DNA of 64,000 nucleotides, from positions 62,001 to 126,000 of the forward strand of contig JAAEST010000114.1 of NCBI GenBank assembly GCA_024229115.1, given 5' to 3'. Both the position numbers and the translations under genes were made by a program. Positions within the stretch are counted from its first letter, which is position 1; each line of letters starts with the position of its first letter. This document shows, piece after piece, positions 24,167-32,072 of this stretch. The DNA is from Oligoflexia bacterium (GTDB lineage Bacteria; Bdellovibrionota; Bacteriovoracia; Bacteriovoracales; Bacteriovoracaceae). The notes under the pieces were generated by a model, which saw only the letters and a list, made by a program, of their open reading frames with translations, had not been told where the DNA came from and made no database searches.

Positions 24167-24216
24167 ATTGCTACCTCCTTCATAGCCTTTCGGCTTTAGT
24201 GAAAGGAGGTGGCAAT
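24167..24216 (+). promoter_or_regulatory. Hairpin that buries the ribosome site and start of a small ORF
   Basis: ATTGCTACCTCCTT (24167-24180) pairs with AAGGAGGTGGCAAT (24203-24216): 14 pairs, one of them G-U. The right arm is the complete Shine-Dalgarno plus the AU of the start codon. Inside the loop AGCC pairs with GGCT around TTTC. As drawn, translation is off until the left arm is removed or the stem melts. No U-run follows, so it is not an intrinsic terminator. Confidence 0.7.
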
Positions 24217-24373
24217 GAAAAACTGTCAAATTTACAATTTGGAAATTAATATTACTTTATTCAAACCAAAATCAGAAAAGCGACAACAAAAATGCGCTAA
24301 ATTTAGAGTATTACAATTAATACTCTTATTGGGGAAAATAATATTTTGGTGGAAAAAATTATACCCAGACTAA
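24215..24373 (+). CDS. Small 52-residue protein under hairpin control
   Basis: ATG behind AAGGAGG; 52 residues, basic, with two Cys in the first half and a hydrophobic helix (VLQLILLLGKIIFWW) near the end followed by KKLYPD. The mix of a basic front and a single membrane-seeking helix is seen in small toxic peptides and in small membrane regulators. Its last bases overlap the end of the converging NTF2-like gene. The coding call rests on the very strong ribosome site. Confidence 0.5.
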   Translation: MKNCQIYNLEINITLFKPKSEKRQQKCAKFRVLQLILLLGKIIFWWKKLYPD

Positions 24374-24708
24374 TTTCTAGCGGCCCACATTGTTTTTATA
24401 AGGGACCCTTTGACTAAATATATAATTAAAAGTGTTCTCTTTTCGCCAGTAGAAATTTTAGTTTTTCTTTCGATTGTGGTTACATAGTCTCCAAGAGCTA
24501 TAGCTTCTAATACTTCAACTTCCTCGAACAACTCTGTTCCAAATGAAGATTCTAGATGCCCTTGTAGAATGTTTTTACCTTTAAAAAGTGATTCATTATT
24601 AGGGAGCAAGAGGACTTCAATCTCGTCATCACAGTAACCAAGGCATTTATCAATGTCTTGATTGTTGTACTCTTCAATTTGTTTAAGGACTATTTCCTTC
24701 GAATTCAT
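24370..24708 (-). CDS. SnoaL/NTF2-like fold protein
   Basis: The ATG at 24708 (MNSKEIV) behind AGGGG is preferred to an upstream one lacking a ribosome site. 112 residues with the NTF2-like pattern: initial helices YNNQDIDKCLGYCDDEIEV, then L-F-K-G-K-x-x-L and paired strands (AIALGDYVTTIERKTK...TLLIIYLVKGSLI). Members are small cone-shaped enzymes or binding proteins. Reading away from the sensory operon; role unknown. Confidence 0.7.
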   Translation of the reverse strand: MNSKEIVLKQIEEYNNQDIDKCLGYCDDEIEVLLLPNNESLFKGKNILQGHLESSFGTELFEEVEVLEAIALGDYVTTIERKTKISTGEKRTLLIIYLVKGSLIKTMWAARN

Positions 24709-24806
24709 AAAACCCCTAATTGCGTTTAGGTCGCATAGATACATTGTCTATGCATAGCAAAAGGCTTAGATACTGTAAATCTTATATGAACATAAGGTTT
24801 TCTAAT

Positions 24807-25017
24807 AAGAGTTACGAAATTTCGTAACTCTTGAATATGTTTAAAAAAATTCTATTAAAACAACTACTTAATTTAAAAACAACCAAAATTTGTTTTATTT
24901 CCTTTTATATGTTACGAAACTTCGTAACATTCTGACAACCCGTATCAAGCCTAGCTGTAACAAGTACTTGGGAAACATAAAAAGGGAAAGACTAAAAATG
25001 TTACGAAAGTTCGTAAC
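24807..25017. promoter_or_regulatory. Three GTTACGAA-NN-TTCGTAAC palindromes (activator sites) upstream of the sensory operon
   Basis: Copies at 24811-24828 (extended to a perfect 26-bp palindrome, 24807-24832), 24911-24928 and 25000-25017. Their centres lie about 285, 185 and 96 bases before the predicted sigma-54 start, the usual range for enhancer-binding-protein sites. The same motif recurs upstream of the transfer promoter. The bases between them are AT-rich without other signals. Confidence 0.8.
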
Positions 25018-25078
25018 TTAAGAATGAATAACAATGCTATGAGCCACCAAATATTAGTAGCTTAATCGATTAAAAAAC

Positions 25079-25094
25079 TGGCACAGGCATTGCT
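25079..25094 (+). promoter_or_regulatory. Sigma-54 promoter of the sensory operon
   Basis: TGGCACAGGCATTGCT matches the consensus TGGCAC-N5-TTGCW completely, with GG at -24 and GC at -12. The implied start is near 25105, 23 bases before the activator gene's ATG. The activator encoded immediately downstream carries the sigma-54 contact motif, so the operon is probably self-activated. Confidence 0.88.
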
Positions 25095-25127
25095 CTTACT
25101 GGTTTGTGATTTTTGTGGAGGATCAAA

Positions 25128-26528
25128 ATGACTTTTAGGAATGTAATAGCAATTGATGACGATAGCCTCGCTGGTGAAGCCATTAAAATGGTTTTTAGCA
25201 AAAAAGGCATATCTGTAGATTTCTTTGATTCACCAAAGAAAGCGATCCTTCGCATAAAGGAAAATCCAAGAAAATACAAAATGGCCATTGTAGATTTCCA
25301 AATGAAAGAAGAAAGTGGCGATGAGGTCGTTAAGCAAATTAAAAAGATTAACGGAAGCATCTTAACTGTAGTTCTGTCTGGAGATGACTCACTAGAAACG
25401 ATTAAGAAATGCCAAGAAGTTGGAGCTGATAATTTCTACTCCAAAGATCATGCATTAGAAAACCTCGCTTTATTAAGTGAAGTTGCAAAAGACAAATATG
25501 CTTCTGAAAGTTCTAAGGAAGCCAAAGAATTAAATGAGCAAAAAATTGAATCTATCCTCTCTTTAAAAGGTCGATCGAATGAGCTTGCAAGAGTTGCTGA
25601 TCTTGTTAAAACATTTTCAAACACAGAAGAACCTGTATTGATTCAAGGTGCTTCAGGGACAGGTAAAGAAAGAATTGCAAAAGCAATCCATAACAACTCT
25701 AAAAGAAACAAAAAATCTTTTATTGCATTTAACTGTGGAGCTATACCTGAGAACCTTTTGGAAAGTGAATTATTTGGTCACGAAAAAGGTTCATTTACAG
25801 GTGCCACTAACGCTAAAGCAGGGAAGTTTCTAGCTGCTGATGGTGGAACAATATTCTTAGATGAAATTGGAGAAATGCCTCTGGACTTTCAAGTAAAGCT
25901 TTTAAGAGTTTTACAGGAAAAAGAGGTCACTCCTGTTGGAAGTAATCGCTCTATGAAAGTTAATTTCAGAGTTGTTGCTGCAACAAACAGAAACTTGAAA
26001 GAAGAAGTTAGAAATGGAAACTTCAGGGAAGACCTTTTTTATCGATTAAACATTTTGCCTATTGAAATCCCTGCTTTAGTAAAAAGAAGAGAAGATATTG
26101 TTTCTATTGCAAATTATATTATTGATGAAAAAAACAAAGAAACTACTCAAGCCAAAAAACTGACGGAAGAAGCTCTTGGGATTATTAAATCATACGATTG
26201 GCCCGGAAATGTTAGACAGCTCGAAGCAGTTTTGAAAAGAACTTATGTACTCAACGGTGTTTCAATAAATGGAAAGGCTATAGAACAACAAATTGAATGC
26301 AATAAAGCAGAAAATAGCTACAAACATGGCATTCAATCATGGTGTGATCTTGAGAACGAATTTTTAGAAAGACAAAGAGGACTATTAGAAGAGTCTCTAA
26401 AACTTTCTAAAGGAAATAAGAGAGATGCTGCCAAAATGCTTAATCTTAAATATACGACTTATGTATCAAAAAGATTGAAGTTTGGCTTGGACTCAAAAAC
26501 AAAATCAACTAACAAGAGAACACAATAA
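25128..26528 (+). CDS. NtrC-type sigma-54-dependent response regulator
   Basis: The ATG at 25128 follows GTGGAGGATCAAA. 466 residues in three domains: a receiver (about 1-120; acidic cluster DDD near 10-12 and phospho-acceptor in AIVDFQM), an AAA+ ATPase (about 145-370; Walker A GASGTGKE, sigma-54-contact loop written GSFTGA in place of GAFTGA, Walker B IFLDEIGEM, arginine-finger segment FREDLFYRLN) and a C-terminal Fis-type HTH (GNKRDAAKMLNLKYTTYVSKRL). It lies first in an operon with a hybrid kinase and is the natural ligand for the palindromes flanking this region. Confidence 0.93.
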   Translation: MTFRNVIAIDDDSLAGEAIKMVFSKKGISVDFFDSPKKAILRIKENPRKYKMAIVDFQMKEESGDEVVKQIKKINGSILTVVLSGDDSLETIKKCQEVGADNFYSKDHALENLALLSEVAKDKYASESSKEAKELNEQKIESILSLKGRSNELARVADLVKTFSNTEEPVLIQGASGTGKERIAKAIHNNSKRNKKSFIAFNCGAIPENLLESELFGHEKGSFTGATNAKAGKFLAADGGTIFLDEIGEMPLDFQVKLLRVLQEKEVTPVGSNRSMKVNFRVVAATNRNLKEEVRNGNFREDLFYRLNILPIEIPALVKRREDIVSIANYIIDEKNKETTQAKKLTEEALGIIKSYDWPGNVRQLEAVLKRTYVLNGVSINGKAIEQQIECNKAENSYKHGIQSWCDLENEFLERQRGLLEESLKLSKGNKRDAAKMLNLKYTTYVSKRLKFGLDSKTKSTNKRTQ

Positions 26529-26546
26529 AGGTGTTAGGAGGATAAT

Positions 26547-27014
26547 ATGAACAAAAAACTAGCGTTATTTCTTATTGCTTTAACTGCCACTTCTGGTGCT
26601 TACGCTCACGATTGTGAATGCGAGAAACAGAATAAAGATAATGAGAAAAAGGAAGAAAAAAGCGGTATCAGTATTAGAACTCAGAATTTAATCAGTAGCT
26701 TAGTAAAACGTGGGGCCTTAATATTTGATGATAATAATGGGAAAATTGACATTGATCTCACTAAGCTCACTATGCAAGAGTATCAAATGTATATTAAATC
26801 AAGTGAAACGGATGTTGATATCATTCATTCTAACATTTCACTGATCCCTGAGTTCTCGAAATATATAATTGAACAGAGATTGTTAAACACTGATGAGTTA
26901 ATTCAATTAAATAGTAATCTATCAGAAGATGAAATAATGGATCGCATACTTTTGAATGTATCCCCAAGCTTTGGCAGAGATTTTGCAACCTTTAACGACA
27001 ATTCATTTGCTTAA
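26547..27014 (+). CDS. Small secreted protein of the sensory operon
   Basis: 155 residues with a signal peptide (MNKKLALFLIALTATSGAYA, cleaved before HDCECEK). The mature N-terminus has two close Cys and a highly charged run, followed by a helical part (LISSLVKRGALIF...IDIDLTKLTMQEYQMYI). RBS AGGAGG. No family recognised. Placed between the activator and the peptide-binding protein, it may be a periplasmic partner of the kinase or a precursor of the sensed signal; neither can be shown from the sequence. Confidence 0.75.
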   Translation: MNKKLALFLIALTATSGAYAHDCECEKQNKDNEKKEEKSGISIRTQNLISSLVKRGALIFDDNNGKIDIDLTKLTMQEYQMYIKSSETDVDIIHSNISLIPEFSKYIIEQRLLNTDELIQLNSNLSEDEIMDRILLNVSPSFGRDFATFNDNSFA

Positions 27015-27028
27015 TAAAGGAGAACTTA

Positions 27029-28510
27029 ATGCATCTATTTTTGGGGGTAATACTTATGATAAGTGCAACATTTAGCGCAAACGCTTCAACGGCTTTAAAT
27101 GTTATTGTTGGAGACAATGGTAAAAAACCATTTCTTCCGACAAGTCCTGTTCAAAGCTTAATGACTATTCAATCTGCTGTATTGGGACAACTTATATATA
27201 CTGAATCCTCATTTGATCTTAAACCTGGTCTACTTGAATCCTACAAGTGGAACTATAATGATCAGTCTTATGAGCTTACTTTAAGAAAGAACTTGAAGTT
27301 TCACAACAATAGAAAAGTTACCTCGAAAGATTTGGAGTTTTCTATACTAAGGGGATTCTTTACTCCAAAAGGCTCGTGGTTCAAGTCATTTTTCAATAAT
27401 ATTGAAGGTATTGATACATTAAAAGGCAAAAATCAATTTAAAAGTGGTATGGTTACAGGAGTAAAAATTATTGATGATTTAAGAATTAAGGTCAAACTTA
27501 AGCGTCCTAATCCATCATTCCTACATTCAATTGCTAGAACAACATTTTCATTAGTCCCAATCGAAGAGATGAACTCTGATTATGACTCTTGGAAGAGGTT
27601 TCCTGTTGGTTGCGGAAATTATAAAGTTACCAAAGTAGATTCAGAAAACAATGTTCATCTTTCCTATGTTGGAACTAACAATGACGTTGCAAAGAACATA
27701 ATCTTGTCACCTAACGGGATAAAGGATGACTCAGATGTAATCTTAACAAGTCCGTCCAAGAACAATAACATAGACTTGTTTCACTCAAAAAATGCTGCAC
27801 GAGTGACTAGCATATACTTTAATTATAAAAATAAACTTGCCCAAAATTCCAATTTCAGAAAGGCACTAGACCTTCTTATTGACAGAAGCAAGCTAACTAA
27901 AGGCGTTGATGCGTATAAGCCAACGAATGAATACCTTGCATCTCATTTTTGGGGAAGAATAGAAAAGTATGACAATCAAGACGTTGCATACGCAAAAAGA
28001 TTATTAAATTCTGTGCAGGGACTTGATCTTAATGTGACTTATAAGATTCCCGTGTTTAATAGTTTTTTCGGCAATGCTCAGCTAGGAAAATACCTTAATG
28101 AATTGGAAGGTCAATTCCTACAAGCAGGATTAAAAATACAGTTTTACGATACAGACAAGAAATTTATTTCTTCTGATGATAAGGAGTCTCTATTCAAAAT
28201 ACTTTCAATGGGTGCAGATGTTGTTGATCCGACTGTTCTATTTTCACTAGTTAGAAGCCCATTTAAGCAGCACTTTCCTGAAAGTGATGAAGCCTATTTT
28301 GACCTTCTTGTTAAAGCTGAGTCTGCCCACTCACTAGATCAAAGAGTTATTGCGTTAAAAGCACTATCTAAGCACATGTATGAGAACAGATATGTTGTTC
28401 CCTTGTTCGAGAGGAAATCAGCTATTGGAATAAATAAATCCAAGATAAAAAACTTGGGCGAACAAAATGGTGGCATAGCATTTTACCTTGATAGGATTAC
28501 TATTCAATGA
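27029..28510 (+). CDS. OppA-like (SBP family 5) periplasmic binding protein
   Basis: 493 residues with a signal peptide ending near SANA. The family 5 solute-binding pattern is clear: LKPGLLESYKWNYNDQSYELTLRKNLKFHNNRKVTSKDLEFSI, then LVPIEEM...W..FPVGCGNYKV and a late IDRSKLTKG...NEYLASHFWG. These proteins bind oligopeptides. No ABC permease or ATPase follows, so it probably senses rather than imports, like the OppA-type pheromone receptors (PrgZ/TraC) of enterococcal conjugative plasmids, though those act with a host permease. It overlaps the next gene by four bases. Confidence 0.85.
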   Translation: MHLFLGVILMISATFSANASTALNVIVGDNGKKPFLPTSPVQSLMTIQSAVLGQLIYTESSFDLKPGLLESYKWNYNDQSYELTLRKNLKFHNNRKVTSKDLEFSILRGFFTPKGSWFKSFFNNIEGIDTLKGKNQFKSGMVTGVKIIDDLRIKVKLKRPNPSFLHSIARTTFSLVPIEEMNSDYDSWKRFPVGCGNYKVTKVDSENNVHLSYVGTNNDVAKNIILSPNGIKDDSDVILTSPSKNNNIDLFHSKNAARVTSIYFNYKNKLAQNSNFRKALDLLIDRSKLTKGVDAYKPTNEYLASHFWGRIEKYDNQDVAYAKRLLNSVQGLDLNVTYKIPVFNSFFGNAQLGKYLNELEGQFLQAGLKIQFYDTDKKFISSDDKESLFKILSMGADVVDPTVLFSLVRSPFKQHFPESDEAYFDLLVKAESAHSLDQRVIALKALSKHMYENRYVVPLFERKSAIGINKSKIKNLGEQNGGIAFYLDRITIQ

Positions 28511-29367
28511 ATCAATGGATTACTGGAACTACAGGCACGAAGAGAATCACACTTTTAAACGAAAAGTTTGAAAGTGTTTGCCTTGCACGAATCAGTAATG
28601 AGAAATCTGCTAATTTTTCAGTTTATACACCTTTCATGTCGCTGGGTGAAGGACGAGAAAATCTTCCTAGTTTACTTCTTGAGGAAAGAACTCTTCTTGT
28701 AAAAGACAATGAATACCTACAATATTTACGTGCTTTCTATACACCACCTGCAAACAGACTAATTGATAATAGAAATACTGTAGAATTTGGCTTTGAAAAG
28801 AAAAAGGAAGATATTTTTAACTCTGCTTTAGAGCTTTTTAATTCTAGCAATTCATTTGTGGTCAATGTTTTTAGCTCTATTGTTAGAAATATTATTCCAA
28901 TGAAAACGATTGAAAGCGAGGTTAGAAAAGAAGGTGTTGGAAATAGCAATCGTGAATCTATAGGTGCTTTATATCTAAGCGCACCCTCTGCTGAACCAAG
29001 GCATTTACAATTAGCAATTAACGTCGCTCACGAAGTTGGACATCAGGCATTGATGTTGTATCAAACATCTGATTCGATAATTCATCCTTCCGAATTAACA
29101 AAAAATGTATATTCTGCTGTACGAAGAACAGATAGACCCGCAATTCAGTCCTTTCATGCTTTGGTTGCCCTTGTTTATATGTATGACTTTGTTGATTCTA
29201 TAGAATTAGGTAAATTAAGTGATTTTGAAAAAGGTTTCGTTGAAACACAGAAATTAAAATACAAAACATGGCTAAAGGATAATATTTCAGATTTTAAGGA
29301 GATCAATTTTACCGATATTGGAAAAATGATCTATGATGAATTGTTTGATTATATAGAGAGCATATAG
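28507..29367 (+). CDS. HExxH-motif protein, possible peptide-modifying oxygenase or metalloprotease
   Basis: 286 residues, no signal peptide, so cytoplasmic. HEVGH at residues 175-179 sits in LAINVAHEVGHQALMLY and is followed by YSAVRRTDRPAIQSFHALVAL. The combination HExxH, then about 30 residues on a D-R-P and F-H-A segment, is like the HExxH domain annotated next to modified-peptide (RiPP) clusters and recently linked to 2-oxoglutarate-dependent hydroxylation; a simple zinc protease is the alternative. Located between a peptide-binding protein and the kinase. Confidence 0.6.
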   Translation: MNQWITGTTGTKRITLLNEKFESVCLARISNEKSANFSVYTPFMSLGEGRENLPSLLLEERTLLVKDNEYLQYLRAFYTPPANRLIDNRNTVEFGFEKKKEDIFNSALELFNSSNSFVVNVFSSIVRNIIPMKTIESEVRKEGVGNSNRESIGALYLSAPSAEPRHLQLAINVAHEVGHQALMLYQTSDSIIHPSELTKNVYSAVRRTDRPAIQSFHALVALVYMYDFVDSIELGKLSDFEKGFVETQKLKYKTWLKDNISDFKEINFTDIGKMIYDELFDYIESI

Positions 29368-29369
29368 AT

Positions 29370-31157
29370 ATGAAAGAAACATCTATTGTTGATTATGCAC
29401 AACAAACAGCAAATAGACTTGCTCTAAGGTTTAGAGCTATTGGTCTATTGATTGGGCTTGTGCTGGCAATAGTTTACTCCGTTTACCATCATTTTTCTGT
29501 AGCAGATACAGTTCTCAATGTTGCGAAAACCAATTTGGCACAATCAATCCAAATTGGAGGAACATATTACCAAGCAAGACTAGCAAGTAGTATGATTAAA
29601 ACTGATGTATTTGAACATGTTTGGATATTTGATTCCAATAAAGAGCTTATAATTCGTGAAGGAAATAATGTTGATAACATCTCTCCTAAGTCACTCTGGG
29701 AAAGACGTTTTTACACTAAAGACTTTTGGCCTTATGCGCTCATTAAAAGCAAAGTAAGCTATCATGGAGAGCACACAGGAACGCTTTTTGTTTCCTACAG
29801 GCTTCCTCTAATTAAGTCTTTTGTTATTTTAACATTGATTACTGCAATTTTTTTAATGCTTTCGTATTATATAAAGACTCGCATACTTAATATGGGCCAA
29901 AATATCGCAAGTCCAGTTTTTGCTTTTATGACTACTCTTGAAGAAAGTTTAAGGGACAATAAGTTTGCAAATAAAAAGAAAGGCCGATCTTTTAAAGAGT
30001 TGGTTAAATTTGAAACATGGTTAAGAGATTTCTTTATCCAAGCAAAAAAATCAGAAAAAGTAGCAAGAAAAGCATTAGCTGATGCTCAAACAGCAAAAAT
30101 TGCATCTCAGGTGCGTCACGATATTCAAGGCGCATTAATGATAGCTAACTCAGCTCTTAATAATATAAATGAGCATAATGATGAAGTTAGAATACTTAAA
30201 GCTTCGTTAGATAGAGTAAAATCAACGATTCAGGACATTCCTAAGATTGCTAATCTTGATGACAAAGACATTGAAGGAATTGTTGAACTTCAAGAAAACA
30301 AAAATGATGAAGAATCATTAGAGAATTGTCATTTACTTTCAATAGTAACTCAAGTTGTATCCGACCTTTCATTGACGAATAATAATATCTCCTTCAATTA
30401 TGAGCTATCTAATGAGTCAGAAAAGGCATATATAAAAACTAATTATAAAAGATTTGAGAGAGTTTTGTTTAATCTCTACAAAAACGCAGTTGAAGCAATT
30501 GATAGCAATGGCACAATTACAACTAAGGTTAGTCTCAATGATGAATCAGTTCTTCTTGAAATTGAAGACAGTGGCAAAGGAATCCCTGACAACATTCTTA
30601 AAAAGTTAGGTCAAAAAGGAATTTCATACGGAAAAGCACATGGCACTGGCCTCGGTGTATATGATGCTTTTGAACAATTTGATAAATGGGTTGCTGGAAT
30701 AGATTATTCTACTTTGGAGGGAAAAGGAACGACTGTGACAATGAGATTTGATGCCGTTGAGGAGAATCCTTTATTCCCGTCTGAGATTCTTATAGCTGAG
30801 AATAGTACCGTTGTGATTTTAGACGATGATCCCTCTGTGCATGAGTCTTGGAAGCAACGATTTAAAGAGTTAAGTAATGATGGTGTTACTTATAAATATT
30901 TTGAATCTCCAGAATTAGCAAAAATAGAAATTAATAGCCTTAAAAATAACAATCGCGAATTTTTATTTCTTGGAGACTACGATTTAAGAAACAAATCTAT
31001 AGATGGAATTAAATTTATTAGAGAAAATGACTTAAGTGAATACTCTATACTTGTCACCTCTAGTATAGATAGTGTTTTAGATGACTGTCGTAAACTTGAA
31101 ATCCCCGTCATTTCAAAATCAATTCAAAGTACCATTGATATTCACACGATACGATAA
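29370..31157 (+). CDS. Hybrid sensor histidine kinase with C-terminal receiver
   Basis: 595 residues. One helix at about 23-42, a periplasmic sensor region of about 100 residues, a second helix at about 150-169, a coiled linker, then the dimerisation helix with the phospho-acceptor H250 in RHDIQG. The ATPase part has the N box (LFNLYKNAVEAI), G1 (DSGKGIP) and G2 (GTGLGVY). A receiver follows (ILDDDPS; acceptor D536 or D538 in GDYDLRN; Lys in VISKS). It starts two bases after the HExxH gene and is the natural kinase for the sigma-54 activator. The receiver may serve as a phosphate sink. Confidence 0.92.
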   Translation: MKETSIVDYAQQTANRLALRFRAIGLLIGLVLAIVYSVYHHFSVADTVLNVAKTNLAQSIQIGGTYYQARLASSMIKTDVFEHVWIFDSNKELIIREGNNVDNISPKSLWERRFYTKDFWPYALIKSKVSYHGEHTGTLFVSYRLPLIKSFVILTLITAIFLMLSYYIKTRILNMGQNIASPVFAFMTTLEESLRDNKFANKKKGRSFKELVKFETWLRDFFIQAKKSEKVARKALADAQTAKIASQVRHDIQGALMIANSALNNINEHNDEVRILKASLDRVKSTIQDIPKIANLDDKDIEGIVELQENKNDEESLENCHLLSIVTQVVSDLSLTNNNISFNYELSNESEKAYIKTNYKRFERVLFNLYKNAVEAIDSNGTITTKVSLNDESVLLEIEDSGKGIPDNILKKLGQKGISYGKAHGTGLGVYDAFEQFDKWVAGIDYSTLEGKGTTVTMRFDAVEENPLFPSEILIAENSTVVILDDDPSVHESWKQRFKELSNDGVTYKYFESPELAKIEINSLKNNNREFLFLGDYDLRNKSIDGIKFIRENDLSEYSILVTSSIDSVLDDCRKLEIPVISKSIQSTIDIHTIR

Positions 31158-31181
31158 GATTAAATATTTATTACCGTGGCA

Positions 31182-31206
31182 AAGCTTCCAGTAGGAAGCT
31201 TTTTTT
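31182..31206 (+). terminator. Intrinsic terminator of the sensory operon
   Basis: AAGCTTCC (31182-31189) and GGAAGCTT (31194-31201) form an 8-bp stem with loop AGTA, followed by a run of six or more Ts. It lies 25 bases after the kinase stop and separates this operon from the transfer operon, which therefore needs its own promoter. Confidence 0.92.
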
Positions 31207-31221
31207 GTATCTTCTTTTAGA

Positions 31222-31311
31222 GTTACGAAACATGAAAAATTACGAAACTTCGTAATTTTGTAACTGATCGAAATAAAAAGACTTTTTCTTAGTGTTACGA
31301 AGCTTCGTAAT
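31222..31311. promoter_or_regulatory. Activator palindromes upstream of the transfer operon
   Basis: ATTACGAAACTTCGTAAT (31239-31256) and GTTACGAAGCTTCGTAAT (31294-31311) share the motif found before the sensory operon; a half copy GTTACGAAA lies at 31222-31230. Centres are about 171 and 116 bases before the predicted start, suited to DNA looping by an NtrC-type activator. Confidence 0.8.
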
Positions 31312-31392
31312 ATTTGCTGTTTTTCAAATAAATTCAGTCTTCTGTTACCCAATCATTTTAACAACTTACAGACTTGGCACAGTTGGCATTCT

Positions 31393-31408
31393 TGGCACCA
31401 TTCTCGCT
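31393..31408 (+). promoter_or_regulatory. Sigma-54 promoter of the conjugative transfer operon
   Basis: TGGCACCATTCTCGCT fits TGGCAC-N5-TTGCW with one change (TCGC for TTGC), keeping GG and GC 10 bp apart. Two further TTGGCA stretches lie directly upstream (31374 and 31383), in 9-bp steps, but their spacing to a GC pair is wrong. Predicted start near 31419. It is the only promoter-like signal between the kinase terminator and the transfer genes. Confidence 0.82.
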
Positions 31409-31447
31409 TTATAGATAAGTGACTGACGAATTAAAGGGGGTCATTAA

Positions 31448-31603
31448 ATGAAGATATTAAAAAAATTAAAAGAACTATTGAAAAACATTTTTAACAACGA
31501 AGGAGGATACAACCAACTTTTAGACAAGAACAGTATTGAATACAGAAAACATGAAATGCTTTTAAAGCATTATCACCAGTACCCATTAACAATTTTTAAC
31601 TAA
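31448..31603 (+). CDS. Small 51-residue protein, first gene of the transfer operon
   Basis: ATG behind AAAGGGGG. The first 15 residues are a Lys/Leu-rich amphipathic helix (MKILKKLKELLKNIF); the remainder is polar and rich in His and Tyr (KHYHQYPLT). No family recognised. It is the first ORF after the sigma-54 promoter, with a 29-base leader. Confidence 0.55.
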   Translation: MKILKKLKELLKNIFNNEGGYNQLLDKNSIEYRKHEMLLKHYHQYPLTIFN

Positions 31604-31613
31604 GGAAAAAGAA

Positions 31614-31901
31614 ATGAAAAAAACAATTATCGGACTATTACTACTATCAACTACAAGTGCATTTGCGTTTGGAGTTAATTTAGAAGAACAAGGAATTATG
31701 AGCGTAGATGAGCTTGTTGAAATTGGCGCAGAGCATGTTCAATGTGCTCAAACAGAACCTCGATGCGTCCTTATGGGAACAAGTTACGGAATCCAGTATC
31801 CGGGCCAGAAAATCAATGAGGTTGTTCTAACATCGGCCTCAACAGGCTCTTATGCAGCCTCACAACTAAATAAGTTAAAGCAGAACGGACTTTGTAAGTA
31901 A
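31614..31901 (+). CDS. Small secreted protein of the transfer operon
   Basis: 95 residues with a signal peptide (MKKTIIGLLLLSTTSAFAF). The mature part has three Cys (VQCAQTEPRCVLMG and the last-but-one residue), allowing a disulphide, perhaps formed by the thioredoxin-like TraF encoded downstream. No family recognised. Confidence 0.7.
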   Translation: MKKTIIGLLLLSTTSAFAFGVNLEEQGIMSVDELVEIGAEHVQCAQTEPRCVLMGTSYGIQYPGQKINEVVLTSASTGSYAASQLNKLKQNGLCK

Positions 31902-31919
31902 TTTAAGGAGGATTAAACA

Positions 31920-32063
31920 ATGACAAAGAAATATTTAGAAAATTTAAAAAGACTTTTTCGTGAATGGTACGGGTCTTTGTCAGTAGAAGAACTCGCATCA
32001 AACCACGAACTTGTAAAACTAATTCAAAGAATTGAGTCGCGCCTAATCAGCGCGACTTCTTAA
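31920..32063 (+). CDS. Small 47-residue helical protein
   Basis: ATG preceded by AAGGAGGATTAAACA, a strong ribosome site. 47 residues, predicted helical (KYLENLKRLFREWYG, then SVEELASNHELVKLIQRIESRL). The helix-turn-helix look is suggestive but too short to assign. In line with the small genes on both sides. Confidence 0.6.
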   Translation: MTKKYLENLKRLFREWYGSLSVEELASNHELVKLIQRIESRLISATS

Positions 32064-32072
32064 GAGGATACG

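Noticed and set aside
24807-25017. CRISPR-like array
   Set aside because: The 18-bp units are palindromic and spaced 82 and 71 bp apart with no regular spacer length, and no cas genes are present; operator sites explain them better.
31374-31392. Two additional TTGGCA stretches as extra sigma-54 promoters
   Set aside because: Their distance to a GC pair is two bases too short; only the third repeat has the right spacing.
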